Shown here piece by piece: positions 56,990 to 64,000 of a DNA stretch of 64,000 nucleotides; position 1 is the first letter of the stretch; every line of letters starts with the position of its first letter. The position numbers and the translations under genes were made by a program. This stretch comes from Adiantum capillus-veneris (Eukaryota; Streptophyta; Polypodiopsida; Polypodiales; Pteridaceae), in NCBI GenBank assembly GCA_014529385.2, contig CM043960.1, forward strand, positions 120,219,043 through 120,283,042, given 5' to 3'. Under the pieces are notes generated by a model that had not been told where the DNA came from, made no database searches, and saw only the letters and a list, made by a program, of their open reading frames with translations.

Positions 56990-58184
56990 CTCCCTTTACA
57001 CAAAGGGAATTAGGGACACATGTCAGCTCCCTAGCCCAGATGCCCACAAGGTGTGCCCAATTCCTATTGGATGGCCTTGGAGGTGGACCAATGAGAATTA
57101 GGCTAGAGTAAATCTAGTTTAATTAATTTAAAAACACTTAATAAAAGAACCAATGAGAATTAAGTCCCCTAGATGACTATTGGACAGTCTCCCAAGGGGT
57201 CCAATGAGCATTCAGCAGCCCAATGGCTTGCCTGATTCCTATTGGCCAGGAGGCAAAGGGGTCCAATGAGAGTCTAGTTTAATTATTAAATTACCTAAAG
57301 CTCTCACAAAAGGGGAAAGGGGGACACATGTCAGAAGGCTATCACTTATGCTGCTTAATTATCATTGGCTTGACTTGGGGAGGTCCAATGAGGGTAGAGC
57401 AAGAGCAAATAGAAAAGAAAGAGGGCTTGCCCAAGAGAGAGAGGGGGCTGATTTTTGCAAGGCATTATCACACACACACTCACACACAGTCTATGTTTGA
57501 AGCAAAGAAGACTATCTCTTCCCAAGCTTTAATGGAGAGCTCATCTCCTACTCCAAGCTTGTGAGATAGAAGCTTACATCGACACACTCTTGGCATGTGG
57601 ATGCAAATCCAACCAAGAGCCAAGCTTCAATGCATGCTCATCTCATCTACCAAGCTAATTACTAAGCTAAGCTATGCTAATATGAGTGATTATGTGAATT
57701 GATGTACATCTTTCTCGTAAGATACTCCTTCTTCCTCTCAATCTACTCTCATACCATGCTAGCTCTCACCATCTTCGAAGGTGTGTGAGGTCTTGGGTCT
57801 GAGAACGGGGATAATTGATGTTGTGTTTGCTAAGTGTTTTGCTTAGTGCATGAATCTTTCATCTTCATTGCACTAGCTAATCTTGAAGGAACACAAAGAA
57901 TTGTATTGTACAATGTCTCTCTTGATGGGAGAAACCATTTAATACAAAGCCTTTTGGAGGGGGGACCGGCTCCATGAAAATCCGGTCCTCAACTGTTGTC
58001 AATAGCTTAATTTCTCTCTCTTTTGAAAGTATTTTTGATGCTATCTAACTAGGTGTTATCCTTTTTGTTGCTCTCTCCACCCAAGCACTCTTGTAATTCT
58101 CATTAGGAATCTATTCTAATGAAATGCCCACTATGTTTATGCTAATTTCCGCTACACACAAGTTTTAGGCCATTAAATGTTACA
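56581..58184 (+). repeat. 5' LTR of chromovirus E
   Basis: About 1.6 kb; begins CATAATAATC (the TGT lost) and ends AAATGTTACA. (CA)n at 56956-56987. Homologous to the LTRs of C and F. Confidence 0.9.
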
Positions 58185-58185
58185 T

Positions 58186-58197
58186 TGGTATCAGAGC
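58186..58197 (+). other. Primer binding site of chromovirus E
   Basis: TGGTATCAGAGC, perfect initiator-Met tRNA match, two bases after the LTR. Confidence 0.9.
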
Positions 58198-58601
58198 ACA
58201 AGGTTTCTCTTTTCTTGCTCAAGAAGGGAGGTCCTCAAGCTAGCTATAAACGGTTGGTATTATTAATTTCCTATGAGTAAGTAGAATAGGGATTTTTCAG
58301 CCTTGAAATGCGCCTGCCTTTGTTCAGTTAACGGGGCATCACCGTCGAGAGCTATGGTCTTAATAGTGGAGTCCTACGGGGCTTGCCTACGGCTTAACCA
58401 CTATTGAGCTATTAGAAGCTTGACAGGAGCCGGTGCTGTTTTGGTGTTGAAAGACCCTCTCTTCTATTCCTTGCAATTAATGGTATTCGAGCCGCGGGTA
58501 CAGTAGCTTGAGTGCTTTTTCTAAAGGGGTAAAGAGGAGTAGCAACTAGAGCTTGAAGTACCAAAGTACACCTAAAAAGTTTACACCTAAAAGTTGTTAG
58601 A

Positions 58602-60100
58602 ATGGCTGACAATAGTAAAGAGAGTGAAATTAATGTTGATAACTTTGATTTTGCTAATGAGCAAGCTACTAATGATGCTTCGATGCTTGTTAACTATCTT
58701 GTTTCTAGGCTTCAACAAGCCATGGGCAATCCATCTCTCCAAAGTGAAGTGCAACGGCAGCTTCGTGCTCACGAGATTCTCCAAGCTCATCACCATGACG
58801 AGAGAACACCTAGGAAGCCTCCTTGTGAGACTCCCAAAAGAGGTCTCTCTCCGATTCGGGAAGAAGAAGAGAATCCATACGAAGGGCTCAAGAATTTACT
58901 TCTTGATGATGCATCTCCTTCCCAAAGGAGAACTCAAGAGCCTCCATCGAAGGAACGATAAATAAGTGAGTCTCCCGCCACCTCGGCGGAGATGGCTCCA
59001 CGAAGACGGTGGGTTAAACGCTCTCCATCACCACCAAAGCGGAGACGACCATCACACTCTTCTCCACGCCATAATTCAAAGAGGGATGATAAAAAGCAAA
59101 AGAAGAAAAAGGAGAGAAAGAGGACACCCTCTTCTCCATCTTCTTCATCCTCTTCCTCTTATGAAAATGATGGTGAAGACAACGAAGATCAAGGACAAGA
59201 AAAGAGGTCACCCTCTTCTCCACCTTCTTCAAATTCTTCACCTTCTAAAGAAAGTGATGGTGCAACCTTTGAACCATCAAAAAGAAGAGGCCATAGGAAA
59301 TCCTATGCCGCATGGAAGAGGTCGTCCAAGTTGAAGAAATTCAAAGAGGGAGGGAAGAGCATCTCTTTCCTTACCTATGATGGTACCTTTGGTGCTACGG
59401 ACAAAGTCTTGGCCTTTATCCAACAATTTGATGCGGCGTTTGGAGATGAGGGCTTCACGGAGTCCTCTAAGCTACACCATGTAGCTATGCACTTTCAAAA
59501 GTTCGCCAGACAATGGTGGTCTAGCCTACGGGCCAATGGTGTAGCTCCACGAACATGGAAAGCTTTAAGAGCTTCCATTATGAAGTAGTTTTTGGCCACC
59601 GATGCCAAAGACAAAGTACTCACCGAATGGCGAAGCTTGAAGCTCTCTCCCTATGAATCCATCCACAAATATGTAGACAAGTTTTGGGACCTACAACTCA
59701 AAGCCACTGTCTTCAAAAAGTTGGATTTTGGAGAGCAAAAATAGAAATTTTGTGCGGTCTTAACCAAAGCAATGGCGGAGTATGTCAACTCCCAAAGGCC
59801 ACGCACCATATCGGTGGTAACACGTCATACTATGGTGGCCTCTCAAATCAATTTCTAAACAGGGGCTTAGAGGAATTCTAAGCCCCTTGAAAACAAGGGT
59901 TTGAATGAGCCTAAGGGGAAGGACAATGTCCAAAAGTCTCCTAAGGGCAAGTCCAACAAAGCTAAGGAGAAGGGAATTTATAAAGGAAAAAATAAACTCT
60001 CTCCTTAAGAGCTTGAGCATTATCGCAAGGGTAACTGGTGTTTCAAGTGCGGCGAACAAGGGCATGCGTACGGGCTTGCCCCAAAAGAACAACTGCCATG
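58602..60100 (+). pseudogene. Chromovirus E gag
   Basis: ATG 58602 (MADNSKESEINVDNFDF). One frame runs with two internal stops (58959-58961 and 59586-59588): an N-terminal acidic part, a Ser/Arg/Lys-rich middle (PRRRWVKRSPSPPKRRRPS) and the gag core (FLTYDGTFGATDKVLAFIQQ ... ARQWWSSLRANG). The core continues after the second stop (KVLTEWRSLKLSPYESIHKYVDKFWDL) before frame loss at about 59715. The zinc knuckle (CFKCGEQGHAY, about 60040) has lost its last Cys through a local frame change, unlike in element C. Confidence 0.85.
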
Positions 60101-60117
60101 ATCCTCCTAGAGCTACC

Positions 60118-60845
60118 TTGGTCGAAATCCAAGAGGAGGAAACTCACCACAAAGGATCTCCTCTATGCCATGCTTGGGGAAATGTAAGAGAACATGATTC
60201 TTTTATTCTCTTTGACCCTGGTTCTACTCATAATTTTATATCTATAGAGTTGGCCACCAAGATAGGCATACAAGCCTACGAGATGGGAGATGTCCTACCC
60301 GCAGACGGTGCTTTCAAGGGGCAAGAAGCTTTAGTCACTCCCTTAATCAAGAAATTGAGGCTCCATGTCCAAAGCTATGTGGACAAAGAGGACTTCTTTA
60401 TCTCTCCTCTCAAGCATGAGGATGTAATCCTAGGGGCACCATGCATGGCTGCCAATGTTAAATTTCCTGAAAGAAGAATCTCCTTTAAGTTCAGGAAAAA
60501 GATATGTATATAGATGCTAAGGAAATGGGTAACACAATACCCATTGTACATACACAAGCTTTCAACAAGTCAATGAATCTCCTTTAAGTTCAGGAAAAAG
60601 ATATGTATATAGATGCTAAGGAAATGGGTAACACAATACCCATTGTACATACACAAGCTTTCAACAAGTCAATAAAGAGCTCTATTTCCGTGTATATGAT
60701 TTTTGTTAAAGATTCTCAAAATGAACCTAATGCTTTAGCAAAAGAAAATATACACAATCAAAAGGAATTAGAGTTATCCAATTTTCTCAAGGGGTTTCAA
60801 GATGTCTTTATTGACGACATCCCTTGTGAGCTACCTCCTAAATGA
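60118..60845 (+). pseudogene. Chromovirus E protease region
   Basis: Protease with FDPGSTHNFISIEL (about 60218-60260) and KHEDVILGAP. A missing base before 60500 ends the frame (stop at about 60513). A 99-bp direct duplication (about 60477-60674) repeats the segment coding for FRKK...DAKEMGNTIPIVHTQAFNKS. The second copy reopens the frame at 60603, which ends at TGA 60843-60845, where element C has CGA (Arg). Confidence 0.85.
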
Positions 60846-62000
60846 GGCAATGATGACCATGCAATTGAACTTCTTATAGGAAGTTCACCGCCTAATAAAC
60901 CTCCTTATACAGTTTCTCAAGCTCAGCAAGAGGAGATTTATGCGGCAAGTGCATGAGTTAGTTGACAAGGGCATGGTTAGGCCTAGCTCATCTCCATTTT
61001 GTTCTCCTGTGCTACTAGTGCAAAAGAAAGACGGCACATATCGTATGTGTGTCAACTATAGAGCACTAAATAGGATCACTATCAAGAATAGGTTTCTCGT
61101 TCCACAGGTAGAAGACCTATTTGATAAGCTACAAGGGTCCACCTACTTCAGTAGGATTGATCTAAAAAGTGGCTATCATCAAATAAGGGTAGTTGATCAA
61201 AACATTGTAAAGATCACATTTCGCACTACGTTTGTTCTTTATGAATACATTGTCATGCCTTTTGGCTTGATCAATGCACCAGCCACATTTAACCGCTCGA
61301 TGGAGATGCTGTTTAGGCCTCATCGAACCTTCACTGGAGTGCTCTTTGATGATATTATCATCTACTCTAATTCATTAGACGAATACAAGTAATATTTCAA
61401 GTTTTAAGAGAGAATAAACTTTATGTTAATCGAAAGAAAAGTGAATTTTTCTTGCAAGAGATTCAGTATTTAGGTCACATTATCTCTCAAGATGGCATCC
61501 AAATGGATCCATCAAAGTTAGAGGTAATAAAGGGATGGCCTAAACCAGGGAATCTTCATGAGTTAAGAAGCTTTATAGGTATGTGTGCATTAAAAAAAAC
61601 GTTTGATACACATGGTCTGCCAAGGAAAACAATGCTTTCAAAAATCTTAAAGAAAAGCTTATCTCTCAACCTGTGCTTACATTACCGGATCTCTCAAAAC
61701 CATTTGAGGTCCAATGTGATGCTTGTGGTTATTGCCTTGGAGCTGTTTTGCTTTAAGAAGGGAACTCCATAGGCTATGAAAGTTGAAGGCTCAACCCTGT
61801 TGAGCAAGCTTTAGGCATATATGAAAAGGAACTCCTCGCAGTTCTACATGCCTTAGACTCATGGAAGCACTATTTATTAGGGACTCCTTTTATTCTGCGA
61901 ACGGACCACCAAAGTCTTAAGTACTTCATGACGCAGACCAAGCTCTCTGACAAACAAATGAGGTGGGTAAATTTTCTTTCACAATTTCCTTTTCATATTG
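60846..62000 (+). pseudogene. Chromovirus E reverse transcriptase and RNase H
   Basis: [51 protein letters not shown] and the catalytic VLFDDIIIYS (about 61337), stop at 61390-61392. A further piece (61452-61772) has the thumb block HELRSFIGM and the beginning of the RNase H domain, damaged near 61600. Remnants of the RNase H core (FILRTDHQSLKYFM) lie near 61890-61930. Frame breaks in each. Confidence 0.85.
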
Positions 62001-63120
62001 CTCACATTGCTGGCAAGCATAATCAAGTAACTCATGCACTCTCTAGATGGCCGAGAGTGAATGCGGTTTCCATAGCAACTCACAATGATCTATCTTCTAT
62101 GATAGTTGAGTTTTCTATTGATCCCGATTTTAGAGATGTGATTTCAGCCCTTGCACTAGGGAAGAAAGAGGAACCATTTACTTTACAAGATGGTTATCTT
62201 CTCTATGGCAATAGATTATGTGTTACTAGCTCACTGCGTGAGAAAGTAATGTATGAATCTCATTCTCCTCCTTATGCAGGACATAGAGGGATGCAGTCTA
62301 CCCTAAAGGGCATTGAAATATATTTCTATTGGCTTACCATGAAAGCAAACATACAAGAGTATGTTTCTAAATGTGTGGCATGACAAAAGACAAAGTTTGA
62401 TAGAGGGAAGCAACTTGGATTGCTTCAACCTTTGCCAATCCCTAATTCACCATGGGAAAGCATATCCATGGATTTTATCTTTGGATTGCCTAAGTCTATC
62501 CATGGGAATAGGGGAATATGGACGATAGTAGACAGGTTCAGTAAACAAGCGAGCATTTTATACCTGTCAAAAAGACTATCAAAGCCCATCAAATGGCAAC
62601 CCTCTTCATTTCACTTATCTTCAAGTACCATGGCTTGCCAATGTCCACAGTGCCGGATAGAGATCCTAGAATGACCAGTAATTTCTGGAAGGATCTCTTT
62701 GAGAATTTAGGAACAAGGTTAAACTTCTGTTCGGCCTATCACTCGCAAACGGATGGCCAAAGTGAAATAGCTAACCTAACAATTCTCGACCTACTAAAAG
62801 CCTATGTAACGGAAGTAGATCAAAGATCCCAATGGGAGAAGTACTTACCCTTAGTGGAGTATGCGTACAATAACACTGTACATACTTCCACGGTAAAAGC
62901 ACCTTTTGAGGTAATTGATGAAAGATCAAACAGTCCCTTGCTACTTAAGGTACACGGGAAGAATCTTCGTTGGAGATGAGTATAGCCAAGACCTACAAGA
63001 ATCTTTCCAAAATATCAAGGATGCTATCTCTATCTCGCAGAAGCAAAGGCAAAAGGTTGCTGCTAACAAGCACAGAAGAGCCCAAGTCTTTAAAGAAAAT
63101 GATTGGGTCTTATTAAAATT
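62000..63120 (+). pseudogene. Chromovirus E integrase
   Basis: Zinc domain ESHSPPYAGHRG with its second Cys pair near 62370 (KCVA then a stop), core Asp in [17 protein letters not shown] (about 62465), Asp in [11 protein letters not shown] (about 62655) and Glu in SQTDGQSEIANL (about 62760), then QRSQWEKYLPLVEYAYNN. Read in at least three frames: 61928-62383, 62420-62570 and 62593-62979. The C-terminal helix-rich part (LQESFQNIKDAISISQKQRQ) is in a fourth, 62915-63127. Confidence 0.87.
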
Positions 63121-63530
63121 TCCCTAGGCTCGATTAAGGCACACGATGGCAAGAATCCCATGGGACACCAAAAGTACTATGCTAAGCTAGTAAAAAGGTA
63201 CTATGGTCCCCTCCAGATTCTTAGGCCAATCAATGAGATGGCCTATCAACTCAAGTTTCCCAACCATTGGCTCATACACAATGCTTTCCATGTGAGCCTA
63301 CTAAAGCCTTACAAAGGAGAGCCACCTCAAGAACCAACTATTGAAGACCCACGGAGATCGAGGACCAAGAAGAGGTGCTGCAGCCAGAGTCCATTCTCCC
63401 ACATGAATACAAGGTACTAAGAGGTGGTAAGACTATCCGAAGATATCTTATTAAGTTCAAGAATTATCCTTTTGAATATGCTAGATGGATGCAAGGCATA
63501 CAATTAAAGTATAACCTAAACCTACTATGG
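63121..63530 (+). pseudogene. Chromovirus E integrase tail and chromodomain
   Basis: [20 protein letters not shown] (63260-63320) and, after a frame change near 63350, a chromodomain-like SILPHEYKVLRGGKTIRRY + LIKFKNYPFEYARWM (63385-63505). In element C the corresponding core reads EDARWM. The aromatic cage cannot be judged with confidence from sequence alone. Confidence 0.82.
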
Positions 63531-63727
63531 AAGATGATAGGACTAATGTGCAGACATGCTTGTTTTAGCCTCAGGCTCTCAAGCGCCAAATGGACTGGTC
63601 ATCCATTGTGGAATGATGTCGTAGCGTAAGATAGGGATCCTCTACCCGCTAAAAAAGGGCCAATAACTATGCTTTATCTTCTCTACCCCATAGTCGAAGG
63701 AAGACTATGATTTCAAGAGAGAGGTAA

Positions 63728-64000
63728 TGTCATAATAATCAATATCTAATTCTCCTAAATGATTTTCTCATGTTAAACTGATCATTTAATATGGGGAAGT
63801 TCCAGGGGAGAAAAAGCTAGAATACAATTGGTTAAGCTAGCAGACCGGCCACAGTAGGGATTCAAAGGAGGGAAAATAGGGATCGAAAGGGGGGTCCATC
63901 TGTAAAAGATCCATGTGAAACAATGGGCTTAAAAGACCCTAAGGTTCAGCCCATTAAGACTTCCAAAATGCTAAGGTTCCAAAATTGAAAGGTTGTGTCC
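63728..64000 (+). repeat. 3' LTR of chromovirus E, start only
   Basis: TGTCATAATAATC follows the purine tract AAGAGAGAGGTAA; the LTR continues past the window. Confidence 0.9.

Larger units (their letters stand above)
56581..64000 (+). mobile_element. Chromovirus E (Ty3/gypsy), runs off the window
   Basis: The most complete member of the family: 5' LTR 56581-58184 (first two or three bases lost to the CT tract), primer site, gag, protease, RT, RNase H, integrase, chromodomain, purine tract, and the start of the 3' LTR at 63728. It has many stops and frame breaks. It serves as the reference for the deletions in C and the truncations in D and F. Confidence 0.92.

Overview
The window looks like intergenic, transposon-filled DNA from a vascular plant with a large, repeat-rich nuclear genome. 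Evidence for a plant: four copies of a chromodomain-bearing Ty3/gypsy family (chromovirus), a Tnt1/Tork-like and a second Ty1/copia element primed by initiator-Met tRNA, CACTA (En/Spm-type) DNA transposons with Tnp2-type transposase, a Tat-lineage gypsy fragment, and a decayed LINE. I cannot place it to a species; nothing looks bacterial, organellar or viral in the infectious sense. No rRNA, tRNA or CRISPR was recognised.

Layout. 1-20.0 kb is a nest: an old minus-strand chromovirus (D) is split by a plus-strand chromovirus (C, 492-17968, 5-bp target duplication CTTAA); the 5' LTR of C is itself split by two copia elements, A (2064-7272) and B (7291-12858), inserted 13 bp apart. D is also hit at its left by the end of a CACTA element (1-137). 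20.0-20.55 kb is a flank with a poly-G run; 20553-25305 is a CACTA element complete from end to end (TSD AAC) with a broken minus-strand transposase. 25.1-26.5 kb is a 660-bp tandem duplication rich in homopolymers. 26.7-28.3 kb is a LINE remnant; 28.3-30.1 kb is the only host-like stretch (a small secreted-protein ORF and a PP2C phosphatase fragment). 30094-34.6 kb is chromovirus F (minus), whose right side and flank are paralogous to those of D, ending in the first 26 bp of the same CACTA element fused to a Tat-lineage fragment (35.46-36.6 kb). 36.6-38.9 kb is microsatellite and poly-C. 39-40 kb holds a copia gag/protease fragment and an LTR-like unit with a TTGGCGCC primer site; 40.8-51.5 kb is mainly non-coding repeat with three striking structures: a 566-bp tandem duplication (43.8-44.9 kb), a tandem foldback array (44.8-45.7 kb), and a 534-bp tandem array carrying regularly spaced 20-bp palindromes (48.2-50.7 kb). 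51.6-52.0 kb is a copia gag fragment; 52.0-56.3 kb a second, end-truncated CACTA; 56581 to the window end is chromovirus E.

None of the transposon polyproteins is open over its whole length; copia B is the youngest and least damaged (LTRs differ by two substitutions plus one 20-bp duplication) but carries three frame breaks. The features do not form a pathway: the window is a record of successive insertions, duplications and decay. The most promising unexplained signals are the palindrome array and the foldback array.
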